DNA from: Terriglobia bacterium
GTDB lineage: Bacteria > Acidobacteriota > Terriglobia > Terriglobales > Acidobacteriaceae
Length of the DNA stretch: 64,000 nucleotides
Assembly: GCA_020072815.1 (NCBI GenBank)
Contig: JAIQGE010000023.1
Coordinates: 1 to 64,000 of the forward strand
Reading direction: 5' to 3'
The translations under genes and the position numbers were made by a program. A model generated the notes under the pieces. It was not told the DNA's origin. It saw nothing but the letters and a program-made list of their open reading frames with translations, and searched no databases. How positions within the stretch are numbered: position 1 is the stretch's first letter; the number at the start of each line of letters is the position of its first letter. Positions 17,303 through 26,702 of this stretch are shown here, in pieces.

Positions 17303-19112
17303 ATGTTCACTTCAACACAAGTTCAAAAAGAGAAGCCGCCGGCAAAGCTCAGTGAGAACAGCATTAGCGTGCTCAGGGCGCGTTATCTGCGTCGCGATGC
17401 CAGCGGCAACGTGGTAGAGACACCCCGGCAGATGTTTGAGCGTGTGGCCCTGGCGGTCGCGCAGGCGGAACTGGCTTACGGGCCGGCGAAACAGTCTCAC
17501 GTTTGGGAAGAGCGCTTCTTTGAGCTGATGAGCACGCTTGATTTTCTGCCGAATTCGCCAACTCTGATGAATGCCGGGACCGCTCTAGGTCAGCTCTCCG
17601 CCTGCTTCGTCCTCCCTATTGAAGACACACTCGAATCCATTTTCCAGGCCCTTAGCAATATGGCCATGATCCAGCGTTCCGGAGGCGGCACAGGATTTGC
17701 CTTTTCGCGCCTTCGCGCCGCCGGCGAACGGCTCCGTTCCAGCGGCGGGACCTCATCGGGGCCGGTCTCATTTATGAGGATCTTCGATTCGGCCACGGAA
17801 AACATCAAGCTTGGGGGTAGGCGCCGCGGCGCGAACATGGCGGTGCTCCGTGTAGATCATCCCGATATTGAAGAGTTCATCGAGTGCAAGCGTGACGGAC
17901 GCTCTCTCCAGAATTTCAATATGTCTGTTGCCGCCTCGGATGAGTTTATGTCCGCGGTTCAGACCGGCGGCGATCAGCCGCTGCGTGCTGCCGACGGCCG
18001 CGTTGTGAAGAATGTTTCTGCGCGGGCGTTGTTCGACAGAATGTGTAATGCGGCCTGGGAAACCGGCGACCCAGGACTGCTCTTTATTGATAAGGTCAAC
18101 CGAGAAAGTCCAACCCCGGCCGATGGCGTCATCGAAAGTACGAACCCTTGCGGAGAGGTGCCGCTCCTACCGTACGAATGTTGCAATCTCGGATCCATCA
18201 ATCTCACACACTTCGTGGGAACAGATGGCCATGAACCCTCGCTCGACTGGGAGCGCCTGCGCGAAACCGTCCACCATGCCGTCCGCTTCCTTGACGACGT
18301 AATCACCATCAATCGCTATCCGCTGCGGGAGATCGAAGAAGCCACGCTGGCCAGGCGAAAGATCGGCCTGGGCGTCATGGGTTTCGCCGAAGCCTGCATT
18401 CTCATGAACATTCCATACGCGGGTGACGCAGCACTCACTCTCGCCGGTCAAATCATGGAATTCATTTGCCAGCGAGGCGCAGCGGGCTTCAGCGTTGCTG
18501 GCGGACGATCGTGGCACCTTCCCGAGATGGAGCAGCAGCACCTTCGTAAGGCGCGGGCTGCGGCTGCGCAACGCCACACAGACGTCGATTGCGCCTACCG
18601 GCACCATCAGCCTGATCGCAGGCACAAGTTCCGGGATCGAACCACTCTTCGCCCTCGCTTACCGGCGCGTGGGAGTTCTGGAGAAGGAGACGCTGGTTGA
18701 GCTCAATCCTCTCCTCATACGGCATCTTGAACACTATGCTGAAGACGCCGCTGCCATCACCGAGTCTGTCATTCGCGCCGGCGACCTGTCGGATATGACC
18801 GCCGTGCCGCCGCACCTGCGGCGCCTGTTCCTCACTGCGTTGGAGATCCCCCCAGAGCAACATGTTCGTTTGCAGGCAGCGTTTCAACGGCACGTCGACA
18901 ACGCCGTTTCCAAGACCGTGAATCTTCCTGCTGACAGTTCCGTTGAAGAGGTCGCCCGCGTATTCCGGCTGGCACATCAACTCAACTGTAAGGGAGTCAC
19001 AGTTTTTCGATACGGCTCCAAATCAAACCAGGTTCTCCAAATCGGGGCAGGAGAAAAACCATACGAACGCGAGTATTTTGCCCATTGCGACCCAGGAGCC
19101 TGCAAACTGTGA
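17303..19112 (+). pseudogene. nrdJ: Adenosylcobalamin-dependent ribonucleoside-diphosphate reductase (class II), frameshifted
   Basis: The start at 17303 follows AAGGA and gives MFTSTQVQKEK. The first frame holds the class II/NrdJ signatures LMNAGTALGQLSACF, RSGGGTGFAFS, LGGRRRGANMAVL and the active-site segment STNPCGEVPLLPYECCNLGS. Near 18465 the frame breaks, and the coding sense continues one base on as SEAQRASALLADDRG, then LRNATQTSIAPTGTISLIAG and a C-terminal CDPGACKL. Removing one T from ATTTG at the break restores a continuous protein of about 602 residues (EFIASEAQ). The enzyme makes deoxyribonucleotides using B12. A conserved essential-type gene broken by one T suggests an assembly error or recent mutation. 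Confidence 0.88.
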
Positions 19113-19213
19113 TTACTAAACGGCACCGATGGCTACGAAAGCCCAAGTAGCGCTTAAGGCCTATTCATCAACCGGAACAATCCCGAACCATACCGAACTA
19201 TTCGAGGTGCAAT

Positions 19214-19669
19214 ATGAACATTGAGAGCATTATGACGAGGCAGCCAATCTGTTGCAGCCCGTCCGATATGGCGCAGAAAGTCGCGCAGATGATGAGACAG
19301 CATGATGTTGGAGCCATCCCTGTGGTATCTGACATGGTCTCCAAAACACTTGTTGGCATCATTACTGACCGGGACCTGTGTGTCTCGGCAATGGCAGATG
19401 GCAAAGATCCCCGCACAACACCCATCGCAGGCTACTTTACGAAGGAAGTGATAACGTGCGTGCCGGAAGACACGTTGGCAGCTTGTGAGCAAAAAATGAA
19501 GGAACACAGAATCCGGCGCATTCCCGTGGTGGACAAACAGACCTCCTGCGTAGGGATCGTGGTGCAGGCCGATATTGCGCGGGTGGACAAGCCTGAGGAC
19601 GTCCAGGCACTCATCGCGGAAATCTCCAAACCACACATCAAACGGGCCACGCCAATAGCGGTGGCGTGA
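19214..19669 (+). CDS. CBS-domain pair protein
   Basis: This 151-residue protein consists of two CBS domains (MTRQPICCSPSDMAQKVAQM...VGAIPVV...GIITDRDL near residues 7-60; then TCVPEDTLAACEQKMKEHRI...RIPVVD...GIVVQADIA near 78-125). CBS pairs bind adenosine nucleotides and act as energy sensors. It is the usual member of this cluster behind the B12-dependent reductase. The ATG lies behind AGGTGCA. A 10-base inverted repeat 12 bases after its stop is a likely terminator. Confidence 0.9.
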   Translation: MNIESIMTRQPICCSPSDMAQKVAQMMRQHDVGAIPVVSDMVSKTLVGIITDRDLCVSAMADGKDPRTTPIAGYFTKEVITCVPEDTLAACEQKMKEHRIRRIPVVDKQTSCVGIVVQADIARVDKPEDVQALIAEISKPHIKRATPIAVA

Positions 19670-19680
19670 ACACCGAACCC

Positions 19681-19715
19681 GAAGAGAGACAGTCCTATGG
19701 GGCATGTCTCTCTTC
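19681..19715 (+). terminator. Perfect 10-bp inverted repeat after CBS gene
   Basis: GAAGAGAGAC at 19681-19690 pairs perfectly with GTCTCTCTTC at 19706-19715 around a 15-base loop. It starts 12 bases after the CBS stop. There is no long T-run, so termination efficiency is uncertain. Confidence 0.5.
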
Positions 19716-19944
19716 TCCAGCCCGGGCACCACGAATATGCAGCACGTGTTCGCTTAGGTAAAGGTGAGGTCATCGACATCGAACGCGAAGTGGAGCTCAG
19801 CCCATCCACTCCAAGGGGGTACTCATTCTCTCCGGCTTGCTTGGGGCACGGTACGCTCCTGACCATCCACTTTCGCTGTCAGCAAGTCTTGTTTTCGAGC
19901 ACTCTTACGGCGCAGTGGAGGGAGACAGCGCATCCTTGTCGTAA
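19716..19944 (+). pseudogene. Relic of a Lon-type protease catalytic domain
   Basis: Two frames joined by a one-base slip near 19800 read [26 protein letters not shown], then [40 protein letters not shown] and GDSASLS followed by TAA. This matches the proteolytic domain of Lon-like AAA+ proteases, including the catalytic serine motif EGDSAS. The ATPase domain and the segment with the catalytic lysine are absent. One missing C in the CCC run near 19800 would explain the slip. Lon-type proteases occur in related nucleotide/stress clusters, so this is probably a decayed resident gene. Confidence 0.65.
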
Positions 19945-20077
19945 ACGGTAAAGTGGAAGCGCGCTTGATTGACCTTGCGAACAAAAGGTTGGCGCTGGCG
20001 CAACATACGACAACAGAGAATGGGTAAGCAACCCTGACATGTTGCGTTTGATGGCGCGCGTCCCAGAATGGGCGCAT

Positions 20078-21202
20078 TTACGACAGCCTGGGCAAAGCCC
20101 CATGAGAAGGCACGTACGGTCGGTGAGTGATCTGCGGCCGAACAACGGGATCCCACCGGCCGGGGGTTGACAAGCCGCACTTGGCGCAGCGGCCGTCAGC
20201 GGTCAACCGGTAGTCAGTGATGCGAAATCCAGAACGACCAACCAGCAGTTCATTGCAAGCGTGGCACCAAGTATTTTCAAGGTCTCCGACTTCCCCGGGG
20301 AGATTGCCGGCGTAGACGTAGCGCAGGCCAGCCTTCTTACCGATTTCCGCAGCGCGGACCAAGATTGCCGGAGCAGTGTCATTCGGATCAGTCATCTTAT
20401 AGTCCCCGTGAAACGCGGTAACGTGCCAGGGGATATCTGGTGAAACTCTCACCAGAAAGTCGGCCATCTGGGTCAGCTCTTCATCAGAATTGTTGAAACC
20501 TGGGATCACCAGAGTGACAATCTCGACCCAGACGTTCGTTTCATGCAAACGACGGATGCTGTCCAGAATCGGCTGCAGACGTCCGCCGAGTTGATGGTAG
20601 CGCTGCTCATCAAAACTCTTGAGATCCACTTTGTAGAGATCAACCCAGGGACGCAGAAACTCGAGAACTTGCGGAGTCCCGTTCCCGTTAGACACAAAGC
20701 CGGTCGCCAGTCCCGCCGCTTTGGCTTCCTTGAAGATGGCCACGGCCCATTCTGAAGTGATTAACGGCTCGTTGTAAGTGCTGACCAGGACTCGGGCCCC
20801 TTGATTCAGCGCTTCCTCCACAATCTTTTCGGGCGTGAGGCGCAGAGGCGGGACAACAGCACGCGAATCACGGAGCGCCTGGGAACTCACCCAGTTTTGG
20901 CAGTAGCTGCAGTGAAGGTCGCATCCCAGCATTCCGAAGCTATAGGCGAGTGCTCCGCTGTAAGCGTGGAAGAACGGCTTCTTTTCAATGGGATCGCACT
21001 GTACTCCGCCGATGTAGCCCCATGGAGCATACAGAATCCCGCCGCGATTGAAGCGCACCTTGCACACCCCGGCCTGGCCGTCAGAAATGGGACAACAGTG
21101 CCCGCAGGAGTAGCAACGCACACGGTTGCCGTCCAACTTTTGAGACAACTCTGGCGCGGCTTCCCGCACGTTCTTTTCAAGGATTTGTTTTAGATCTGCC
21201 AT
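20078..21202 (-). CDS. amrS: AmmeMemoRadiSam system radical SAM enzyme
   Basis: The start is the ATG at 21202 (MADLKQILEKNVREAAPELS), giving 374 residues. The radical SAM cluster motif CDLHCSYC sits in GMLGCDLHCSYCQNW near residue 85. An N-terminal cysteine set (VRCYSCGHCCPISDGQAGVC) and C-terminal cysteines (WCHAC...RCAKC) are as in AmrS/PflA-like proteins of the AmmeMemoRadiSam group. The family works with Memo and AMMECR1 proteins, which are not in this window. Its chemistry is poorly defined; a 4Fe-4S cluster and S-adenosylmethionine radical reaction are expected. Confidence 0.9.
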   Translation of the reverse strand: MADLKQILEKNVREAAPELSQKLDGNRVRCYSCGHCCPISDGQAGVCKVRFNRGGILYAPWGYIGGVQCDPIEKKPFFHAYSGALAYSFGMLGCDLHCSYCQNWVSSQALRDSRAVVPPLRLTPEKIVEEALNQGARVLVSTYNEPLITSEWAVAIFKEAKAAGLATGFVSNGNGTPQVLEFLRPWVDLYKVDLKSFDEQRYHQLGGRLQPILDSIRRLHETNVWVEIVTLVIPGFNNSDEELTQMADFLVRVSPDIPWHVTAFHGDYKMTDPNDTAPAILVRAAEIGKKAGLRYVYAGNLPGEVGDLENTWCHACNELLVGRSGFRITDYRLTADGRCAKCGLSTPGRWDPVVRPQITHRPYVPSHGALPRLS

Positions 21203-21304
21203 AGATAAAGCATAAAAAGATAAAAAAGATAAAACTGGCCGTGGCGGCCACCTTAACACCCGATGCAGCGGGCTTCGTTTGCGTAGAAGTACTCCAAGAT
21301 CAAT

Positions 21305-21334
21305 CCTGCCCGGCGGATTGTCTCGCCGGGCAGG
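21305..21334 (-). terminator. Strong hairpin terminator of cold-shock gene
   Basis: CCTGCCCGGCG at 21305-21315 pairs perfectly with CGCCGGGCAGG at 21324-21334 (11-bp GC-rich stem, 8-base loop). It lies 7 bases after the cold-shock stop on the minus strand. It is followed by ATTGATCTT, so it is only weakly U-rich, but the stem is strong. Confidence 0.7.
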
Positions 21335-21340
21335 TGGGTT

Positions 21341-21541
21341 TTAGACGACCCGGACTTTGTCTGCCTGCAGGCCCTTAGGGCCTTTGGTCACGACAAATTC
21401 TACGGTTTGGCCTTCCTGCAGATTCCGAAACCCGTTGGCTTCGATTGCAGAAAAGTGCACGAAAACATCCGCGCCGCTCTGGCGGCTGATGAAACCGTAC
21501 CCTTTGGCCTCATTGAACCATTTCACGATTCCCTGTTCCAT
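21341..21541 (-). CDS. cspA: Cold-shock domain protein
   Basis: This 66-residue protein is a complete cold-shock domain: [18 protein letters not shown] (RNP1 KGYGFI) and [10 protein letters not shown] (RNP2 VFVHF), ending [10 protein letters not shown]. It binds single-stranded nucleic acid and acts as an RNA chaperone. The start is the ATG of MEQGIVKWF; upstream in-frame sequence is unlike the family. It is followed by a strong hairpin. The gene is likely monocistronic. Confidence 0.95.
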   Translation of the reverse strand: MEQGIVKWFNEAKGYGFISRQSGADVFVHFSAIEANGFRNLQEGQTVEFVVTKGPKGLQADKVRVV

Positions 21542-21789
21542 TGCTTTGTACCTTATTCTTTGAATTTCCTGCTGAGAAGATCGACTGCTACTGGGAGATC
21601 GGTGACGCTTGAGGCGGGAACCGGCCCAAAATCGCGGGCAAATCACACTTAACCGGATAGCGTTTAGATGTGAAACCGAGCACCGAGGATTCAGCAACTT
21701 GCGACCTTAGTTCGAGGCACCTTGGTCAGCGCGGAATCCTGGCGGCCTTTGGCACCCGGTGACCAGGCTCACAGCAAGACTTGGGCTGC

Positions 21790-24324
21790 ATGGACGAAAC
21801 TGTTTCCTGCGGAGAGCCCATGGCGTCGCCAGCCGTCAATCCGGAACAGCTTCAACTGCGTGTCTCCTCGAAGGCGGTGATCTCAAGTGAGCTGCCAGCC
21901 TTCTTCCACAGGATTGCGATCCACGAACGCGAATTTGTGGTTTATGACGACGGTTGGCGCGGCTGGACGTACTCTTATTCGGAAATTGCTCGCATGGCCA
22001 GAGCGCTTGCAGCCCGTCTGCGCGCTTACGGCATAAGTAAGGGAGATGCCGTGATCATCTGGTCCGAGAGCCGGCCGGGCTGGATTGCGGCATTATGGTG
22101 CTGTCTGCTGGAAGGTGTTGTGCTCGTGCCAGTAGAACCGCAAGCCTCCGCCAGCCTGTTCCAACGCATCGAGAGCAAGGTTCAGCCTCGCCTCATTTTA
22201 CTGGGTAATTTGGTTTCCAGGCCGGAGGGAACGAGCCGCATTCCTGCCTGGCCGCTGCGGGAAGTCGAGACCGCGGCGGACCAGCTTCCGCAAGAACCTG
22301 TTGCTCTCAAAGGCGACGACATAGCAGAAATTGTCTTCACTTCCGGTACCACGGCCGAGCCGAAGGGCGTCCTGATGACCCACCGGAACCTGGCGGCGAG
22401 TATACGGCCGCTCGAGGAACAGCTAGCGCCTTATCGTAAATACCTCCGCCTTTTAGCCCCACTTCGCGTCCTTAATCTTTTGCCGATGAGCCACCTTTTC
22501 GGACAGGCCGTGGCCATGTTCCTGGTTCCTTTGATTCCGGCATCAGTAGTATTTGTTAGCAGCACCAGCCCCGAGGATATTGCACGGCAGATTCGGACCA
22601 GACGCGTGTGCGCGCTGGTATCTGTCCCGAAAATGCTGGAGGTGCTCCGCGACTTCGTTTTACATCGCCTTCCGGAGACAAAAGATGCGGCCAAAGTTAC
22701 GGGGCCGGCGCTGGCACGCTGGTGGCGGTTTCGTTCTGTCCACCGGCTTTTTGGCTGGAGATTCTGCTGCTTCATTGTGGGTGGAGCACCGCTCCCGGCC
22801 GATCTTGAGCAGTTCTGGTCGAGCCTGGGATTTGTATTGGCTCAGGGGTATGGGCTGACTGAGACTGCGCCAATTATCAGCTTCAGCCATCCATTTCATG
22901 TTCAGCCTGGCACAACCGGTAAGCCAATAGCCGGCATTCAGATCAAGATTGCCGAAGATGGCGAGGTGCTGGTTCGTGGCGATAATGTGACGCCCGGCTA
23001 CTTTCAACTTCCGTCGGAAACCGCTGCCGCATTTCAGGACGGCTGGTTTCGCACGGGCGATATTGGGGAGTTGGGCCCGGAAGGCGACCTGGTGATCCGG
23101 GGACGGAAGAAAGAAGTCATCGTCACGCCTGAGGGCCTCAAGGTGTTCCCGGAAGACGTGGAGGCCACGCTCAACCGGATGAGCGGCGTCCGCGAATCAG
23201 CAGTCATCGGCAAAGACGGGGTCCACGCGGTCCTGGTCTTAGAACCAGGTTTTACGAGTAAAGATATTGTGCGGCAAGCGAATCAGGAGCTCGAGCCGCA
23301 TCAGAGGATTCGCTCGGTTTCCCTCTGGACCCTGGATGAATTGCCGCGGACCCCGACAACCCATAAACTTCGCCGCGCCGAGATTGCCGCTGCGCTGCAG
23401 ACAGGCCGGAGGGAATCCCCGAAACCCAAGATGGAGCTTGCTGACCTGGTGCAAAAGTACGCGCCGGGCAGGACCATCACTCCCGACACCACGCTGAATG
23501 AGTTGGGGCTCAGTTCCCTGGATCGCGTCGAGCTGATGATGGACCTGGAGGAAAGGCTGGAGACCAGCGTCGATGAAAGCGTTTTTGCCTCCATAAGTAC
23601 AGTGGCCGATCTTGCCCGGCCCATGGCGCCCGCCACGCCCATCCCTCAGCCGGCTTACAACCGCACATGGATCGCAAGGCTCATCCGCCGCGTCTTGCTT
23701 CCCACAGTCTTTCTTCCGCTCACCAGGGTTTTTGCCGACTTGAAGATTTCAGGAAGAGAAAACCTCGACGCCCTTGATGGCCCGGTAATCTTCGCCGCAA
23801 ACCATCAAAGCCATCTTGATACGCCGGCCATTTTGGCGAGCATTCCTCGACGTTGGCGCTATCGGATCGCACCGGCGATGTGGAAGGAGTATTTTGATGC
23901 GCACTTCGTCCCTGAACGCCACTCGCTCCGGGAGAGGTGGATCAACAGTACTGTGTACCGGCTGCTCACTGTTTTGTTTAACGCGTTCCCGATTCCACAG
24001 GCTGAAACCGGAACGCGACAGTCACTCCGCTACATTGGGGAACTCATCGAGGAAGGCTGGTCCATTCTTGTCTTTCCGGAGGGGGAACGAACCTTAACGG
24101 GGGACATCGGACGGTTCTATCCAGGGGTGGCAATGATTGCTTCCCGCATGCGGGTGCCTATTGTGCCGATCCGGCTTGTTGGACTTGATCAAGTCCTGCA
24201 TAGGCATACCAAGTGGCCACGCCGCGGCCCAGTCGAGGTCAAGATCGGCGCTCCCGTTTTGCTCAAAGGGGAGTCCTACGCAGCCATGGCCAAGCAGGTT
24301 GAGGATGCAGTTCACAAGCTGTAG
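21790..24324 (+). CDS. Acyl-AMP ligase / ACP / acyltransferase fusion (Aas-like)
   Basis: This 844-residue protein has three parts. Residues about 25-520 form an AMP-binding ligase (IVFTSGTTAEPKGVLMTHRN, GYGLTETAPIISF, WFRTGDIGELGPEGDLVIRG). Residues about 540-605 form a carrier domain with LGLSSLDRVELMMDLEE, where the first Ser of SSLD would carry phosphopantetheine. Residues about 635-844 form a PlsC-type acyltransferase with FAANHQSHLDTPAI (HX4D) and VFPEGERTLTGD. It should activate a fatty acid, hold it on its own carrier and transfer it to a lysophospholipid. The ATG at 21790 is preferred to the TTG nine bases upstream. It is divergent from the cold-shock gene. Confidence 0.88.
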   Translation: MDETVSCGEPMASPAVNPEQLQLRVSSKAVISSELPAFFHRIAIHEREFVVYDDGWRGWTYSYSEIARMARALAARLRAYGISKGDAVIIWSESRPGWIAALWCCLLEGVVLVPVEPQASASLFQRIESKVQPRLILLGNLVSRPEGTSRIPAWPLREVETAADQLPQEPVALKGDDIAEIVFTSGTTAEPKGVLMTHRNLAASIRPLEEQLAPYRKYLRLLAPLRVLNLLPMSHLFGQAVAMFLVPLIPASVVFVSSTSPEDIARQIRTRRVCALVSVPKMLEVLRDFVLHRLPETKDAAKVTGPALARWWRFRSVHRLFGWRFCCFIVGGAPLPADLEQFWSSLGFVLAQGYGLTETAPIISFSHPFHVQPGTTGKPIAGIQIKIAEDGEVLVRGDNVTPGYFQLPSETAAAFQDGWFRTGDIGELGPEGDLVIRGRKKEVIVTPEGLKVFPEDVEATLNRMSGVRESAVIGKDGVHAVLVLEPGFTSKDIVRQANQELEPHQRIRSVSLWTLDELPRTPTTHKLRRAEIAAALQTGRRESPKPKMELADLVQKYAPGRTITPDTTLNELGLSSLDRVELMMDLEERLETSVDESVFASISTVADLARPMAPATPIPQPAYNRTWIARLIRRVLLPTVFLPLTRVFADLKISGRENLDALDGPVIFAANHQSHLDTPAILASIPRRWRYRIAPAMWKEYFDAHFVPERHSLRERWINSTVYRLLTVLFNAFPIPQAETGTRQSLRYIGELIEEGWSILVFPEGERTLTGDIGRFYPGVAMIASRMRVPIVPIRLVGLDQVLHRHTKWPRRGPVEVKIGAPVLLKGESYAAMAKQVEDAVHKL

Positions 24325-24449
24325 ACGCAGATCGCGCATTGTTCCAACACCGCGAACGCGGACAATGACAAGGACCGGCCACAGCGACTCCGCTAGTGCG
24401 AGGCCACATCAAGATCCCCCTGTGGCCCTGGCACTACTGATATCCGGAA

Positions 24450-25036
24450 CTACTTGTCTACCGGAACGTAGACTCTGTCCGCTGCTACCAGTTCGGCATT
24501 CGGCACTTCAGTGTCCAGTCGTATTCGCTGAAATCCCGCCTCCTTCCGGGGCTTGACCAGAAACGTGAGACTGTATTGATGTTTGAGCGGGTCGGAAAAC
24601 TCATCTAGATATGGCGCGAATGAGATCGGCATTTCGAGTCCCTGGAAATAAGCTTCAGCGCCAGTTTCGTCGGCCAGCCGTGAAAGGTTGTTTTGCCCCC
24701 AGTTGAACCGCCAAAAAGAATGGCCCCAATGGCCCGTCCCCGAGGCATAGATCGAGTAGATCTGAACGCTGGCCGCTGCGCCAACTGCGCCCGCTCAATC
24801 GCTTTGTCCAAGTAGGAATTACTGAGCCCAGGCTGCAAGGCGTCAATACCTGAGGTGACCATAAAAATCTCATGCCGGTTTGTGCTTTCCGGCCAATGGT
24901 CAATCAAGTCTGTGATGGCAAGGTAAGGGCTCGCCATTCCGCCAGCGGATCCGAGTGGCAGCCGTAGCGCCTTAGCAGCGAGGGAGTGATCCTTGGTAAA
25001 GTTCTGCGCAATGTTCACTGTACCGTTTGCGTAAGG
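24450..25036 (-). pseudogene. 3' remnant of an acidobacterial VWA-like protein, frameshifted
   Basis: Two minus-strand frames give a protein tail typical of Acidobacteriota VWA-like proteins. Segments are LPLGSAGGMASPYLAITDLI, NRHEIFMVTSGIDALQPG, then after a slip near 24785 QIYSIYASGTGHWGHSFWRF, LADETGAEAYFQGLE and finally SFAPYLDEFSDPLKHQYSLT. The N-terminal half is gone: the frame runs into an oppositely oriented integrase tail near 25036. The gene is dead and was cut by insertion or deletion linked to that integrase. Confidence 0.7.
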
Positions 25037-25369
25037 CGTTACATAGCGGTCAAATCGTCTGGGCCGGACGATCTGGTTTTTCAATCGGTCCAGACCGGCG
25101 CCGCAATGAGAGACAACAACATCCTGTGCCGGCACCTGAAGCCGGCGGGGGAAAAGCTAGGCATCGGGTGGGTTAACTGGAGATGCTTACGAACCTCACA
25201 CGCAACCTGGCTGAAAAATGCAGGAGTCCACGTGCGCGATGCGCAATCGCTCATGCGCCATTCGAAAGCCAGCACAACACTCGACATCTACATGCAAGTC
25301 GGGGACAACAGCCAGAGGGAGGCTCTGGCCAAACTGGAGTCCATTGCGGGCTCTAATACGGTGCACTGA
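25036..25369 (+). pseudogene. C-terminal remnant of a tyrosine recombinase
   Basis: The frame reads DLVFQSVQTGAAMRDNNILC, then LRTSHATWLKNAGVHVRDAQ and LMRHSKASTTLDIYMQ. These are the second half of an integrase catalytic domain (R-T-S-H, the RH box and the tyrosine in IYM). The core-binding domain and first catalytic arginine are missing. The junction with the VWA remnant lies near 25036 and is not exact. It is followed by TTATTGGGACCAATTGGGACC and a decayed tRNA-Phe end, so a whole element was probably here. Confidence 0.75.
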
Positions 25370-25385
25370 TGGTTGCAGTGCACGC

Positions 25386-25470
25386 TTATTGGGACCAATT
25401 GGGACCAAATCAGGTGTTGGACGGTGTGTAAGTGATTGAAAGAATGGTGGCCAGGGGACGGAATCGGTCG
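25386..25470. other. Decayed attachment site: repeat plus tRNA-Phe-like 3' end
   Basis: TTATTGGGACCAATTGGGACC at 25386-25406 is shared with 11413-11434. At 25444-25468 the sequence TGGTGGCCAGGGGACGGAAT matches the antisense of a tRNA-Phe 3' end (CCA, acceptor, T arm) with one extra G and a damaged T loop. It looks like an old attachment site. The stretch 25471-25715 shows nothing else recognisable. Confidence 0.4.
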
Positions 25471-25720
25471 TGGACACGGTGTTGATAACACGTAAGTTAT
25501 TCATTCTAAAAACGGGCAAAAAGGATGAAACGGCCAAAAAGCTGATTCCATTGTACGTTTATTGTACGGTGATTTTTTTCTTAAGTTCGTTCGGGCCGCG
25601 GGCCGAGAGCTATCAATGCCACGCTCTTCGGCTGTCTCCTTGCGAGCAGCCCCCAGACATTGACCCCGGGTAAGGAATCACCGCCGCCAGTCTAAGGAAC
25701 TCCATTAATCCGTCCTCTCT

Positions 25721-25943
25721 TGGCAAGCAGAACGCCGGTCATCTCGCTTGGCCCGGAAGGTTGTTGAGCAAGGGATGAAATGTGGGATTTGTCGCGAGCC
25801 GTTTACGGATTGCAGGGAGATTGTTCCGGACCATATTAAGCACCAGGGGTATGGGGTCGGCAAACAGAGACGACCATCCTGACAATATTCAGGCTGCCGA
25901 TGGGCGATGCAACATCGAAAAGGGGTCAAGGAGAGCAAGACAA
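25721..25943 (+). pseudogene. HNH endonuclease domain remnant, frameshifted
   Basis: One frame reads RLARKVVEQGMKCGICREPF and TDCREIVPDHIKHQGYGVGK, and the next frame, after a one-base slip near 25872, reads DDHPDNIQAADGRCNIEKGS. Together they give the HNH pattern C-x-x-C, (E)IVPDHI, then DNIQAA..CN..KG. HNH domains cut DNA and are common in phages and mobile elements. There is no start codon context and no C-terminal part, so it is dead. Confidence 0.6.
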
Positions 25944-25950
25944 GTCCCGC

Positions 25951-26380
25951 TGTAGGCGGTGAGACTACCCAATTTCTTGATCTATGTAATTGAAACGCCC
26001 GCTTGTGCGATGATACTTTCCATCTGCGCCGGAATGCCCGCGATATTATTTTTTTTCGCCCGCAGGTTGTTTCCTCGAAACACCAGGTATGTAGCGTTTT
26101 GAGGCGTTTCAAAAGGTTGGCGCGAGAAGTGCCACGGCTGAACCCTTCTGGCACAACCATCTTTTTACCGACGCTGATGCTCGAAGACGCGCAAGTTTCT
26201 GTTGCGTTGGACTTTCCGAAAGCTACATCACAAGTCACTGTCGTGACTGTTGTGCCAAAAACCTCCAGCCTACATCACCCTTAAGTTCATTGAAGATAAA
26301 ACCCAAGAAACACGGCTTTGAACTGTACGAAAACCTGATATTTGTGGAACCAAATTAACAAGTCATCCCAAATATGAATC
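25951..26380. other. Gene-free AT-richer stretch
   Basis: 430 bases between the HNH relic and the big minus-strand block. A 93-residue plus-strand frame (26003-26284) exists but shows no recognisable content and no Shine-Dalgarno. It contains a T8 run near 26047. I see no terminator hairpin that clearly ends the large operon. Confidence 0.4.
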
Positions 26381-26632
26381 TCAAGAACGCGCATGCCTGA
26401 CCATGGCCTTGATAATGACAGCGATAATCACGGCCACCAGTGCTATCCAAAGGACAGCCGCCAGTATTGAGCCGAATATCAGTGCAGCGACCATGACCGC
26501 CACGGCGATTACTGCCATTACAATCCCGATAATTAGCAGCTTGAACCGCTGCCAGAAGGTCAAAGGCGGAGATGTTCCCGGCGGACCTATGGGAGGCCGG
26601 GAGGAAATAACGATCTGCATCCTGCGGTTCAT
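26381..26632 (-). CDS. Small two-TM membrane protein, last gene of large block
   Basis: This 83-residue protein has a proline-rich soluble N-terminus (SSRPPIGPPGTSPPLTF) and two adjacent membrane helices (LLIIGIVMAVIAVAVMVAAL and ILAAVLWIALVAVIIAVIIK), ending in a basic tail. It follows the 595-aa gene by 70 bases in the same direction. I do not recognise a family. It may anchor or assist the large proteins of the block, but that is inference from position only. Confidence 0.65.
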   Translation of the reverse strand: MNRRMQIVISSRPPIGPPGTSPPLTFWQRFKLLIIGIVMAVIAVAVMVAALIFGSILAAVLWIALVAVIIAVIIKAMVRHARS

Positions 26633-26702
26633 CGCTCCAACTATTATATGGCGACTTCAGCACGGAATAAGGACATCGCTTTGGAGAGAGTGTTCCTTCC
26701 AT

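Noticed and set aside
25705-26238. 177-residue minus-strand frame
   Set aside because: It is antisense to the HNH relic, whose plus-strand sense is clearly protein-like.
26003-26284. 93-residue plus-strand frame
   Set aside because: No Shine-Dalgarno, no family pattern; too weak to call.
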